Shown here piece by piece: positions 40,142 to 49,315 of a stretch of 64,000 bases of DNA. Under the pieces are notes generated by a model. It ran no database searches, was not told where the DNA came from, and was given only the letters and a program-made list of their open reading frames with translations. A program made the translations under genes and the position numbers. Source of the stretch: DASYKS01 sp035995205 (GTDB lineage: Bacteria; Acidobacteriota; Thermoanaerobaculia; Multivoradales; UBA5704); assembly GCA_035995205.1 (NCBI GenBank), contig DASYKS010000106.1:1-64000 (forward strand), written 5' to 3'. Every line of letters starts with the position of its first letter. The stretch's first letter is position 1.

Positions 40142-43021
40142 TTAGCCGATCGGGCCGCGGAAGCGCACCGTCGTGCCGCCCCCGAGTGCCGAGTCGATCG
40201 CGAGCGAGCCGCCGATCTTCGCCGCCCGCGCGCGCATGTTGGCGAGGCCGTCTCGCTTCGCCGCATTCGCGGGATCGAAGCCCGCGCCGTCGTCGCGGAG
40301 CGTCACTTCCAGCGTCCGCCGGCGTAGCTCCACGTCGAGCGCGATCTCCCGGCAGCCGCTGTGGCGAAGCGCGTTGGCGAGCGCCTCGCGGAAAATCGCG
40401 AGCAGATTCTCGCGCTGCGCCATGGGCAGGCGGACGCCCTCGAACAGACGGAGGTTGGTGGCGCGGAACAGCACGCCCTGGGCCGAGAACAGCTCGGCGT
40501 AGGAGTCCTTCAGGCGGACGAACAGCTCGTGCAGCGAGTCGCGCCGCGGGTTGACCAGCCAGACGATGTCGTCCATCCGATCGATCAACCCACGCGCCGT
40601 CTCGGCCGCGCGGGCGATCTCCGGCGCGTCTTGCGTACCGTCCGGCCCCGCCGCGCGCCGGCCCGCGATCTCGGCGAGGATCGCGATCTCGGTGAGCCCG
40701 GCGCCGACGTGGTCGTGGAGGTCGGCCGCGATCTCGGTCCGCAGGCGCTCGATCGCGAGCAGTTGGCGGACCCGCCAGGCGGCGAGCGCTCCGACCAGGG
40801 CGATCAGCGCGAGTGCCATGCCCACGCGGAACCAGCCGCGGCGCCACAGTGGAGCTTCGGCCACGAGGTCGAGCGCCAGGGTCGGGCTCCATTGTTCCCC
40901 GGGTCCTCCGCGGCGCGCGGCGCGGACCTCGAAACGGTAGCTCCCGGGTGCGGGGCTCGCGAGCTGCACGGTGCGGCGGTCGGTCGGGGTCCAAGCGCTG
41001 TCGAGCCCGGCGAAGCGGGTTTGATAGACCACCGCCTCGGGGGTCGCGACGTCGACGCCGATCCACGACAGGGCGAGCGAGCCGGCTCCCGGGGCGAGGC
41101 GGAGCGGCGTGCCCGGCGGGGGTAGGGCAACCGGCTGACCGCCCAGGCTCGCACCGGTCCACGCGACGTGAGGCGGTGGGCGGGGAACGATCCGCTCCGG
41201 ATCGGCCTCGGCGGCGCCGCCGATCGAACCGAACCAGAGGCGCCCGCGCGCATCGCGGAAACAGGCTCCCAGGTTACCTTCCGCGCTCGCCAGGCCGTCC
41301 GCGGGCGCGAGGCGGTCCGCCGCGGCGAGGCCATCCCCCGCGGGACGAAGCACCTCGACGCCTCGGTTGGTGCTCGCGAACAGGCGCCCCGCGCCATCGG
41401 CCGCCAGGCAGTTGATCGTCTCATTGCCCAGCCCGCCCGCGATGGCGACCCGCTCGATCCGACTGCCGCGGAGCCGTCCGAGCCCGCCGGAGGTGCCGAT
41501 CCAAACCGATGGTCCAGCGGGTAGGTTGGCTGGAAGAAGCGCGAGCCCCGGGCGTGCCGGCATACCTCCGAAGCTGCGGGCTCGGGCCCCTTCGAGGCCG
41601 AACACCCCGTCCGCGGTCGCAACCCGAAGCCCACCCGCGGCATCCACGGAAAGCGCGTAAACGTCCGCCCGGTCAAGCGGCGCGGGAGCGGGCTCGATCC
41701 TCCCGCCGCGAAGAACGGCGAGACCTCGCGGCGTGCCGATCCAGAGCGCGTTGACGTCCCGGGCGAGGGCTCGAACGAACGAATCGGGCAGGCCGTGGTA
41801 CTCGGTCCAGACCCGCGTCGGCGGGCGCTTCCCCGCTTCGCCGACGTCGATCTCCCACAGGCCGCCGCCTTGCGTCCCCGCGAACAGGCGGCCCGGCGGC
41901 CCCGGAGCGAGGGAGCGAACGGGCGCCTGGGGCAAACCCGGGACGAGACGGAATCGTCCGCCCTCGCGCCGCGCCAGCCCGCCGTCGCCGCCGATCCAAA
42001 ACCCGCCGCGGTCATCCTCGGCGAAGGCCCAGATCGAGCGCTCCGGCAGACCGTCGGCCGCGGACCAGGTCGCGACCCGGCCACGGTCCCAAAGGCTCGC
42101 GCCGTCGTCGGTGCCGAACACGACCGCGCCCGAGGAAGACGCAAGCACCGTCGAGACGCGGTCTGAGGCCAGGCCGTGCTCGACTCCGATCCGTTCCGGC
42201 GGCGCGTTCGGCGAGGCCCAAACCCGGACGCCGCTCGACGGCGTGCCCGCGAAAATCGCGCCGTCCCCTGCCACCGTCACCGAGGTCGTCGCCTCGCTCG
42301 TGAGCCAGGAGAGCCGCCCGTCGGCCCACCGGGCGAGCCCACGGTCGGTCGCGAACAGGAGTGCGCGGTCCGGAGCCTCGGCGATCGCGGCGATCCGGCG
42401 GCCCCCGAGCTCCGGAACACGTTCGGTCAAATGCCCCGTGTCGTCGAGCGCCAGGACGCCCGTGCCCCCGATCCAGATCCGGCCGTAGCGCCCGACGAGA
42501 AGGGACCGCCAGGGCTGGTGCGTGCTGGTCCGGGCGGCGAGGGGACCGTACGGAACCCACGAGCCGTCCACCCGCCGCTCGACCCAGCGGTCCGGACGGA
42601 GGAACAGCAGCTCCCCGGAGGGGAGCGCAGCGATCGCGACGACCGGCGAAGCGGCCAGGCCGCTCGCCGCGGGTGCGCGCGTGAGCCGGCCGTCGCGAAA
42701 CCAGGCGACGCCGTTGGCTGTCGCGAAGAAGACCGCGCCGTCCGGGCGCGGCGCGATTGCGTAGACCGGCCCGGCCGGCATTCCGTCCCGGCTCTGGAGC
42801 GTGGTGAACGCCGCCCCGTCCCACCGGCTCGCGCCGTCGTTGGTTCCGATCCAAAGCGCGCCCTCGCGGTCCTCGGCGAGCGAGAGCACCTGCGACTGGG
42901 CGAGCCCGGCGGCGACGGTCAGGTTCGTGTGAACGCGGATTTCCGCCGCCGCCGGCCGCGGCCACGAGACGACCGTGGCGGCGACGAGGAGCGCGGCGAA
43001 CGAGGCCGAACGGAACCGCAG
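40142..43021 (-). CDS. Propeller-sensor histidine kinase (Reg_prop/Y_Y_Y/HisKA_3)
   Basis: The annotated ATG at 42889 starts inside the first propeller blade. Extending the frame 44 codons to a CTG at 43021 restores a signal peptide (RFRSASFAALLVAATVVSWP, cut near AAAE), and AAGGAGG lies eight bases before it, so a CTG start is proposed. Residues ~50-650 hold about a dozen two-component regulator propeller repeats (xWIGTxxGLxRxxxG) that form paired periplasmic beta-propellers. A Y_Y_Y Ig-like domain follows (~650-720), then one membrane helix (~727-747). The HisKA_3 box DLHDHVGAGL (His ~769) and an HATPase (REALANALRHSG; DDGAGFDP; GLANMRARAAKIGG) complete it. Length 959 aa. Confidence 0.88.
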   Translation of the reverse strand: MRFRSASFAALLVAATVVSWPRPAAAEIRVHTNLTVAAGLAQSQVLSLAEDREGALWIGTNDGASRWDGAAFTTLQSRDGMPAGPVYAIAPRPDGAVFFATANGVAWFRDGRLTRAPAASGLAASPVVAIAALPSGELLFLRPDRWVERRVDGSWVPYGPLAARTSTHQPWRSLLVGRYGRIWIGGTGVLALDDTGHLTERVPELGGRRIAAIAEAPDRALLFATDRGLARWADGRLSWLTSEATTSVTVAGDGAIFAGTPSSGVRVWASPNAPPERIGVEHGLASDRVSTVLASSSGAVVFGTDDGASLWDRGRVATWSAADGLPERSIWAFAEDDRGGFWIGGDGGLARREGGRFRLVPGLPQAPVRSLAPGPPGRLFAGTQGGGLWEIDVGEAGKRPPTRVWTEYHGLPDSFVRALARDVNALWIGTPRGLAVLRGGRIEPAPAPLDRADVYALSVDAAGGLRVATADGVFGLEGARARSFGGMPARPGLALLPANLPAGPSVWIGTSGGLGRLRGSRIERVAIAGGLGNETINCLAADGAGRLFASTNRGVEVLRPAGDGLAAADRLAPADGLASAEGNLGACFRDARGRLWFGSIGGAAEADPERIVPRPPPHVAWTGASLGGQPVALPPPGTPLRLAPGAGSLALSWIGVDVATPEAVVYQTRFAGLDSAWTPTDRRTVQLASPAPGSYRFEVRAARRGGPGEQWSPTLALDLVAEAPLWRRGWFRVGMALALIALVGALAAWRVRQLLAIERLRTEIAADLHDHVGAGLTEIAILAEIAGRRAAGPDGTQDAPEIARAAETARGLIDRMDDIVWLVNPRRDSLHELFVRLKDSYAELFSAQGVLFRATNLRLFEGVRLPMAQRENLLAIFREALANALRHSGCREIALDVELRRRTLEVTLRDDGAGFDPANAAKRDGLANMRARAAKIGGSLAIDSALGGGTTVRFRGPIG

Positions 43022-43024
43022 CTA

Positions 43025-44893
43025 CTACTCCTCCTTGTACAACCGGTCCAGGTTTTCCCTCGCGTGGGTGTCACGGGGGTTGATCTCCAGAACCTTACGC
43101 AGCAGTTTTTCGGCTTCGGGCTTCTTGCCTTGAACGGTCAAGAGAACCGCGAGATCGCTCAGCGCGGCGACGTGATTGGGCGCGAGCGCGATGGCGCGCC
43201 GGAAATCGAGCTCGGCTTCGGTCAGGCGCTTCATCGCCATCTCGATCGCCGCCTGCTGATAGACCATGTCGGCGTTGTCCGGCGCCTGCCGGCGCGCCGC
43301 TTCCGCGGCCGCGAGCGCCTCGGCGAAACGCTGATCCCCCATCAGAATGCGGACCTCCAGATTGCGTGCGACGAGATCGTCGGGCGCGGCCTTGATCCGC
43401 TGCCGCACGAGGTTGAGCGCCTTGGTCCGATCCCCCGAGGACATGGCGCGCAGGGCTTCCTGCAGCTCGGTGCTCAGAGCGGGCGGCGGAGCGGCCCCCG
43501 CGGCCGGCGCTCCCGCGGCCGAGGCGCCGGGAGCCGCCGCGCTGGGAGGCGGTGCGGCCAGCGCGTCGCGCAGCTCGCGGGCCGCCTGCTCGGCGATCTG
43601 GCGCGTCTGGTCTCTGCCGTCGGCCAGCTCTTTGGCATGCGCTTGGGCGATCTTCGCCTGGTCCGCGCGGCCGGCGGCTTTGAGCGTGTCGGCATAGGCG
43701 GCAAACGCCTCGGGCGACAGCGGGTTCAACTGCGTCGCCCGCTCCAGATAGCCGAGCGCTTCGGGGGTTTTGCCCTGGGCGGCGAGGATCTGGCCGTACT
43801 CCGACGCGATCGCCGAGGCGGGGCGCGGGTCGCCGACGTTCTTCGGATCGGTGGGCAGCTTCTCGGCGAACGGCTGGAGCGTCGCCAAGGCGGCGGCGAT
43901 GTTCTTGGTCTGGCGTTGCGCCCGCGCAAGCAGCAGGGCGACCGCGGGCGAGCTTGCCTTGCCCTGGAGCAGCGGGATCGCTTCGGCGGGAGAGTCGGCG
44001 AGCAGGTAGGCTTCGGCCTGGGTACGACGGATCTCCAGGTCCATGGCTTCGGGATGCTTGCCCGCGATCGGCTGAAGCAGTGCGATCGCCGCCGGGCCGT
44101 CGCCCTTTTGGATCGCCACCTTGGCGCGCAGCAGGCGGATCGCCGGATCGGCTTCGGGCTGGCCCGCGAGCAGCTCCTCGGCTTCGAACGGCCGCTCCAG
44201 CCCGAGCGCGAGCACCGCGGCGGTCAGGCGCGCCTCGGAATCGCGCGGGCTGCGGATCGACCAGGGACGCAGGCTCCGGTAGGCCTCGACCACCTTACCC
44301 TCTCGGGCGAGCAACATCCCCAACTCGCGGGAGGCGGGCGAGGCCGGCTCGATCGCGACCGAGCGCATCAGGTAGTTTCGGGCGTCGGTCGTCTTTCCCA
44401 GCGCGAGCGCGGCGCGCCCGGCGTTGTACAGGATCGGCGCGTCGGCATCCTCTTTCGCGGCGAGCGGCGCCAGGAGGTCGAAGCCCTGCTGCGGCTTGCC
44501 GGCATCGACGTAGATCGCGCCCAAGACCGAAGCCAGGGGCCGGATTTCCGCGATCTCCTTCTTGTGCGGTTCGAGGATCGCGAGCGCGCCCGCGGCGTCC
44601 CCTTCCCGGTACTTTTTGATCGCGTCGAAGACCGGCTTGTCGAGCGGCGAAGGCGCCGAAGCTTTGGCGGCCGGCTGGCCGGGTGCGGTTTGACCGGCGG
44701 CGGTCTGGCCCGGAGCGGTCGGAGCGGTCGGAGCGGCCGGAGCGGCGGGCGGCTTGGCCGCCGGCTGTCCGGGGTTGGCTTGGGCGGAAAGGCGTTCGGT
44801 CGGCGCCGCGAGCACGGCGATCAAAAAAGCGACCGGAAGGGCCGTCTTGAGGGCGGAGAGGAAAGGGGCACGCGTCATCGGCACCAGCGCCAT
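43025..44893 (-). CDS. Periplasmic TPR-repeat protein
   Basis: A 622-residue protein from ATG 44893 (GAAGGAG eight bases upstream). It has an N-terminal signal peptide (LSALKTALPVAFLIAVLAAP), a low-complexity Pro/Ala/Gly/Gln linker (~40-80) and then 12-14 TPR units to the end, for example YLLADSPAEAIPLLQGKASS and DNADMVYQQAAIEMAMKRLT. The last units (FRRAIALAPNHVAALSDLAV) are the most regular. It probably serves as a scaffold for the envelope complex formed by its operon neighbours. The TAGTAG stop pair sits directly before the CTG start of the kinase. Confidence 0.85.
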   Translation of the reverse strand: MALVPMTRAPFLSALKTALPVAFLIAVLAAPTERLSAQANPGQPAAKPPAAPAAPTAPTAPGQTAAGQTAPGQPAAKASAPSPLDKPVFDAIKKYREGDAAGALAILEPHKKEIAEIRPLASVLGAIYVDAGKPQQGFDLLAPLAAKEDADAPILYNAGRAALALGKTTDARNYLMRSVAIEPASPASRELGMLLAREGKVVEAYRSLRPWSIRSPRDSEARLTAAVLALGLERPFEAEELLAGQPEADPAIRLLRAKVAIQKGDGPAAIALLQPIAGKHPEAMDLEIRRTQAEAYLLADSPAEAIPLLQGKASSPAVALLLARAQRQTKNIAAALATLQPFAEKLPTDPKNVGDPRPASAIASEYGQILAAQGKTPEALGYLERATQLNPLSPEAFAAYADTLKAAGRADQAKIAQAHAKELADGRDQTRQIAEQAARELRDALAAPPPSAAAPGASAAGAPAAGAAPPPALSTELQEALRAMSSGDRTKALNLVRQRIKAAPDDLVARNLEVRILMGDQRFAEALAAAEAARRQAPDNADMVYQQAAIEMAMKRLTEAELDFRRAIALAPNHVAALSDLAVLLTVQGKKPEAEKLLRKVLEINPRDTHARENLDRLYKEE

Positions 44894-44938
44894 CGGAAAA
44901 GCTCCTTCGCCCTGCAACCAGGAGGGCGGGGTCAGGTT

Positions 44939-47131
44939 TCAGCCGGCGAGCTTCCTCAGCTCGAGGCTTCCCGGGAAGAGCGACTGCGCATAGCGCAGGA
45001 GCGCGGCGGCGCTTTGGCGGTCGCCGAGCACGCGGAGGGTCTGCACGGCCTGACCATAAGCCGCGGGGGATTTGTTCGTTTCGGTCATCCGGCGGAGCAT
45101 CGCCACCGCCTCCTGGGCCTTGCCCTCCGAGGCGTAGAGCGTCGCCAGGCGCGAATAGGTCGTCAGGCTGCCCGAGAATTTCTGGATCTCGTCAAGGAAG
45201 GCCTTCTCGGCTTCGTCCGAACGGCCGAGGCGGGCGAGCAGGTCGCCGCGCAACGATTGGAGACCCTCGTGGTCGGCGCCCGAGCGGGCCAGGGCTGCCA
45301 GCGCCTTGTCCGCGGTGGCGAGCGCCTCGGCGGCCTTGCCGCGCTTCTGCTGGATCTGGGCGAGCGTCACCAGCGGCCCGGCCTGCGAGCCGCCCTCGGC
45401 GAGCGCCTTCCTCGCTTGCTCCTCCGCCGCGCCGAGGTCGCCGCGCGCCTCGGCGATCTCCGCCATCAGGCTGCGGGCGGCGACCGGCGAGCTCTTGACT
45501 CCCAGCTCGGCATGCTTCGCCGCCTCGTCCAACCGGCCCATCAAGAGTAGGATCTTGGCCGTACCGAGCGCCACTTGCGGCGAGCCGCCGCTCACCTCCA
45601 TCGCTTTCTCGTAAGCGGCCAGGGCGTCTTTCAGGCGGCCGACCCGCGAAAGCGCGGTGCCGAGGCCGACCCAGGCGTCGACCATCTTCGGGTTCTCGGC
45701 GACCAATCGGGTCAGCTTGGGCACCGCTTCGGCGAAACGCTGCTCGGCGACCGCCTGCATCGCCTCGCCGAATTCGGCGAGGCTCGCCACCCGGCTCCGC
45801 GGGTCGGGCAGCGCGGCGTCGAGGTCGGTGATGCTGGTACCTCCGAGGTAGCCGAGCGCGGCGAGCTGCCGCGCCGCTTCCGGGTCGGCTTCGGACGGTT
45901 TGGCAAGCGGGGTTTTGAGTTTTTCGAGCGCGCCGCGCATCTCGGCGTAGGCGCGACGCTCGGTGCGCAGCACGTCGGCCTTCTCTCCCGGATCGCCGAC
46001 CAGGTCGAACAGCTCAGGGCTGGGGCCGTCGATCAGGTGGAACCGGTCGCGGATCAGCGAGGTGAGATCGCTCCATCCCAGGTGGAGACGCGGATAGAAG
46101 GTCTCGGCGTAAATCGGCCGCGACGATCGCGATTGGGCCTCCGCGGCGTCCGGCTCCGCGACGGGCAGCGGCAGGCCGTCGATCTCTTTCGGCACGTCGA
46201 TTCCGGCGAGGGTGAGGATGGTCGGCGCGACGTCGAACAGTCCGACCGGGCTCGCCACCCGCCGGCCGCCGGAGCGCCCCTTCGGCAGCTTGACGATCAG
46301 TGGCACCTGGAGCGCCTCGCGGTAGAGCAGGATCCCGTGCTCCTGCTCGCCGTGATCGCCCAATCCTTCGCCGTGGTCCGACAGCAGGATCACCACCGCC
46401 CGGTCGTAGATCCCGCGCTCTTTGAGCCCGTCGAGAAACTTGCCGACGATAGAGTCCGCGGTCGCGACCTCGCCGTCGTACGGGTCGGAGTAGCGCGAGC
46501 GGAACGGCTCGACCGGCTCGTACGGCGTGTGCGGCTCGTACAGGTGGAGCATCAGGAAGAACGGCCGATCGCTCTGCTTGCCGACCCAGTCGAGCGCGAG
46601 CGCGGCGGTCTCCCCCCCCGGGCGCTGGCTGCGGCCGAGCGCTTCGCCGGTGCGCAGCTCGATGCCCGCCTCGTAGAAATCGAACCCGTCGCCCAGGCCG
46701 GTTTCGCCGCGCAGGACGAAGCTCGAAACCGCGGCGCCGGTGGCATAGCCCGCCGCTTTGAGCAGGCGCGGCAGGAACGGGTGCTTCGCCGCGTCGAAGT
46801 GGTAGCCGATGTTGTCGCGCACGCCGTGGTGGACCGGCAACTGGCCGGTCAGCAGGGAGGTGTGCGAAGGCAGGGTGAGCGGGATGTGGCTGTAGGCCCG
46901 CTCGTAGACGATCCCCTCGCCGGCCAGGCCGTCGATCGCCGGAGTCTCGATCCGCTTCGAGCCGTAGGCCGGCAACCGGTCGGAGCGCAGGGTGTCGATC
47001 GAGATCACGATCAACGGCGCGCCCTTCGCGGTGCCCAGCTCGTCCCGCCCGCCACAGGCGGCGAGCGCCAGGATCGCGAGCGCGACCGGAATCGATGCCG
47101 CCGCACGGAATAGGGATCGCATGCGGTTCAT
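44939..47131 (-). CDS. Lipoprotein with sulfatase-like (alkaline phosphatase superfamily) and TPR domains
   Basis: The 730-residue product has a lipoprotein signal (SIPVALAILALAAC-GGR, lipobox LAAC). Residues ~35-400 form an alkaline-phosphatase-superfamily hydrolase: VISIDTLRSDRL (~40, first metal Asp), HIPLTLPSHTSLLTGQLPVH (~80) and LLSDHGEGLGDHGEQEHGI (~285, metal Asp/His). The nucleophile position is Thr in TLPSH, not the Cys of formylglycine sulfatases (CxPSR), so it more likely acts on phospho- or phosphono-esters. Eight or so TPRs fill the C-terminal half. A GGAGG overlapping the upstream stop serves as ribosome site. Confidence 0.85.
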   Translation of the reverse strand: MNRMRSLFRAAASIPVALAILALAACGGRDELGTAKGAPLIVISIDTLRSDRLPAYGSKRIETPAIDGLAGEGIVYERAYSHIPLTLPSHTSLLTGQLPVHHGVRDNIGYHFDAAKHPFLPRLLKAAGYATGAAVSSFVLRGETGLGDGFDFYEAGIELRTGEALGRSQRPGGETAALALDWVGKQSDRPFFLMLHLYEPHTPYEPVEPFRSRYSDPYDGEVATADSIVGKFLDGLKERGIYDRAVVILLSDHGEGLGDHGEQEHGILLYREALQVPLIVKLPKGRSGGRRVASPVGLFDVAPTILTLAGIDVPKEIDGLPLPVAEPDAAEAQSRSSRPIYAETFYPRLHLGWSDLTSLIRDRFHLIDGPSPELFDLVGDPGEKADVLRTERRAYAEMRGALEKLKTPLAKPSEADPEAARQLAALGYLGGTSITDLDAALPDPRSRVASLAEFGEAMQAVAEQRFAEAVPKLTRLVAENPKMVDAWVGLGTALSRVGRLKDALAAYEKAMEVSGGSPQVALGTAKILLLMGRLDEAAKHAELGVKSSPVAARSLMAEIAEARGDLGAAEEQARKALAEGGSQAGPLVTLAQIQQKRGKAAEALATADKALAALARSGADHEGLQSLRGDLLARLGRSDEAEKAFLDEIQKFSGSLTTYSRLATLYASEGKAQEAVAMLRRMTETNKSPAAYGQAVQTLRVLGDRQSAAALLRYAQSLFPGSLELRKLAG

Positions 47132-47138
47132 CCGCCGA

Positions 47139-49286
47139 TTATCCTCCAACCTGGGCCAGCCAACCGCGCGCTTTTTCCAGGTCTGGGCCGAATCGCTGCG
47201 GCGGTGCCGTGGCCAGGAAGCGGCGGAGCGCCTCGCGCGCCTCGTCGCGCCGGCCGGTCTCGGCGGCGACCAGTCCGAGGTTGAACAGCGCGTCGTACTG
47301 GCGGGGGTCGAGAGCAACCGCTTTCTGCCAGGCGGCGAGCGCCCCGGCCGGGTCGCGCAGTTGGTAGCGGACGACGCCGAGCGTGTTCCACGACACCGGT
47401 AGCTGGTCGTTGACCGCGAGGGCGCGTTCGAGCAGCGCCTTAGCCTCCGCCGGGCGGCCCATGCGCAGGCGGACGATGCCGAGATTCTCGAACGTCTTCG
47501 GATCGTCCGGCGCCGCGCGGCGAGCCCGTTCGAGAGCGGCCACCGCGTCGTCGAATCGACCGGCCTCGGCGTAGGCCAGGCCGAGCGCGTTCTGGGTCGC
47601 CGGGTCCTCACTCTTCGAGAGAGGAGCGAGCGCCGCGACCGCTTCGGCGCCCCGGCCGTTCTCGGTGAGCGCGAGCGCCAGCTGGCGGCGGAGCGCCTCG
47701 CGCTCGACCCCGCGGGCAAGCGCCGCCTGGAGCGCCTCGATCGCCTCCCCCGGCCGCTCCAGCTGGCGCAACGCGAGCGCGAGATGCTCGTAGGGCTCGG
47801 ACATCGTGGGGCGCGCCGCGATCACCTCGCGCGACAGGCGGACCGCGGACTCGTAGTCGCCGCGCCCGTAGTCTTCGACGATGGTTTGCAGCTTGCCGTC
47901 GATCTCGATCAAGCGCTTCGGATCGTCGTCTACCGTGTAGCTGGTCTTGGAGGCCGCCGAGCCGGCCACGTAGCCAAGGCTCTTGAGCTGCGCCAGCTCC
48001 TCGGCCGAAGCCTGCTCGGTCCGCACCGGCGGCCAGACCGATTCGGCCGGCAGCGCGCGTTCCAGCTCCCGCGCCACCCGCCTTTCGTCGGAGTAGAGGT
48101 TCTTCTCTTCCTTGGCGTCGCGGCTTAGGTCGTAAAGCTCGGGCAGCGGCAGCGAGATCCACTTCTGGCGATCGCGAAGCACGCCGCGCAGCGGCGCCCA
48201 GCCGCGGTTCAGACTGGTTGAGAGCGCTTCGAAATAGCTGCCGCCGGCCGCTTCGGGCTCCAGCAGCGACCGGCCGGGCAGGCCCGCGGGGACGGGCAGC
48301 CCGAGCAGGCCGAGGATCGTCGGGACCAGATCGACGTGGCGTGCGGATCGGTCGTCCCGGCCCGGCGCGACGCCGCTGCCCCAAAGAACCAGCGGCACGT
48401 GGAGCGTCGCCTCGTAGGCGAACAGGCCGTGGGTCAGCTCGCCATGCTCGCCGAGCGATTCGCCGTGGTCCGAGGTGACGACAATGATCGTAGGACGCGC
48501 CGGCCTCTCCTTGGCCGCGAGGAACGGCTCCAAAAGCGGCGCGAGGAAGGAGTCCGCCGCCGCGACCTCCCCCTGGTAGGGATGGCCAGGGTAGCGCTCG
48601 GCAAACGGCGCGGGCGGCTGGTAGGGCGCGTGCGGATCGTAGAGATGGACCCAGAGGAAGCGCTTGCCCCCGGCATGCGCGGCCCACCAAGCGCGCGCGG
48701 GACCGACCACCTGGTCGCCTCGGCGCTGCACCATCTCGAACCGGTCGGGATGGCTGCCGAGCGGGTACGAGTCGTCATAGACCGAGAAACCGCGATCGAG
48801 GCCGAACCGGCTGTCGAGCGGGAAGGCGGCCACGAACGCCGCGGTCTGGTACCCCGCGCCGCTCAACATCGTGGCGAGCGTCGGCACCCGCGCCGGCAAT
48901 ACGAAACCGGTGTTCTCGCGCACCCCGTTCTGATACGGATAGAGACCGGTGAGCACGTTGGTGTGGGACGGCAGGGTGACGACGTTGTGAGCGTGGGCGA
49001 AAGTGAACACCCGGCCCTGGCTCGCCAACCGGTCGAGCACCGGCGTCGCATCGGAGGGGCCGCCGCCGAAGCCGACGGCATCCGCGCGCAACGTATCGAT
49101 CGTCACCAATAGGACGTCGGCCCCGGCGGCCGCCCCGCCGCGATAGCCGGGCGACCCCGCGGCGAGCGAACGCGCACCCGGGGTCGCTGAACGGAGCCCT
49201 CCGAAATCGATGAATCGCCAGGCGGCGATCCCCGCGGCGAGCAAGCCGGCGACGCCGGCGAGCGCCAAGACCCGAGGACGCCGCAT
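47139..49286 (-). CDS. Membrane-anchored sulfatase-like (alkaline phosphatase superfamily) TPR protein
   Basis: A 715-residue paralogue of the preceding gene, with one N-terminal membrane anchor (VLALAGVAGLLAAGIAAWRF). Metal and nucleophile motifs are LLVTIDTLRADAVG (~60), HNVVTLPSHTNVLTGLYPYQ (~100, Thr nucleophile), VTSDHGESLGEHGELTHG (~275) and HVDLVPTILGLLGLP. TPRs occupy ~440-710. Both enzymes probably face the periplasm; a shared substrate such as a lipid-linked or glycan phosphodiester is possible but not shown. The gene stops with TAA in GGAGGATAA seven bases before the next start. Confidence 0.85.
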   Translation of the reverse strand: MRRPRVLALAGVAGLLAAGIAAWRFIDFGGLRSATPGARSLAAGSPGYRGGAAAGADVLLVTIDTLRADAVGFGGGPSDATPVLDRLASQGRVFTFAHAHNVVTLPSHTNVLTGLYPYQNGVRENTGFVLPARVPTLATMLSGAGYQTAAFVAAFPLDSRFGLDRGFSVYDDSYPLGSHPDRFEMVQRRGDQVVGPARAWWAAHAGGKRFLWVHLYDPHAPYQPPAPFAERYPGHPYQGEVAAADSFLAPLLEPFLAAKERPARPTIIVVTSDHGESLGEHGELTHGLFAYEATLHVPLVLWGSGVAPGRDDRSARHVDLVPTILGLLGLPVPAGLPGRSLLEPEAAGGSYFEALSTSLNRGWAPLRGVLRDRQKWISLPLPELYDLSRDAKEEKNLYSDERRVARELERALPAESVWPPVRTEQASAEELAQLKSLGYVAGSAASKTSYTVDDDPKRLIEIDGKLQTIVEDYGRGDYESAVRLSREVIAARPTMSEPYEHLALALRQLERPGEAIEALQAALARGVEREALRRQLALALTENGRGAEAVAALAPLSKSEDPATQNALGLAYAEAGRFDDAVAALERARRAAPDDPKTFENLGIVRLRMGRPAEAKALLERALAVNDQLPVSWNTLGVVRYQLRDPAGALAAWQKAVALDPRQYDALFNLGLVAAETGRRDEAREALRRFLATAPPQRFGPDLEKARGWLAQVGG

Positions 49287-49315
49287 GAACCGCTTCCAGC
49301 CCGCCGATCAGCCGA

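Noticed and set aside
42176..45550. 1124-residue plus-strand open frame
   Set aside because: It is the antisense shadow of the histidine kinase, TPR and sulfatase-like genes; composition is Arg/Gly-rich with no domain.
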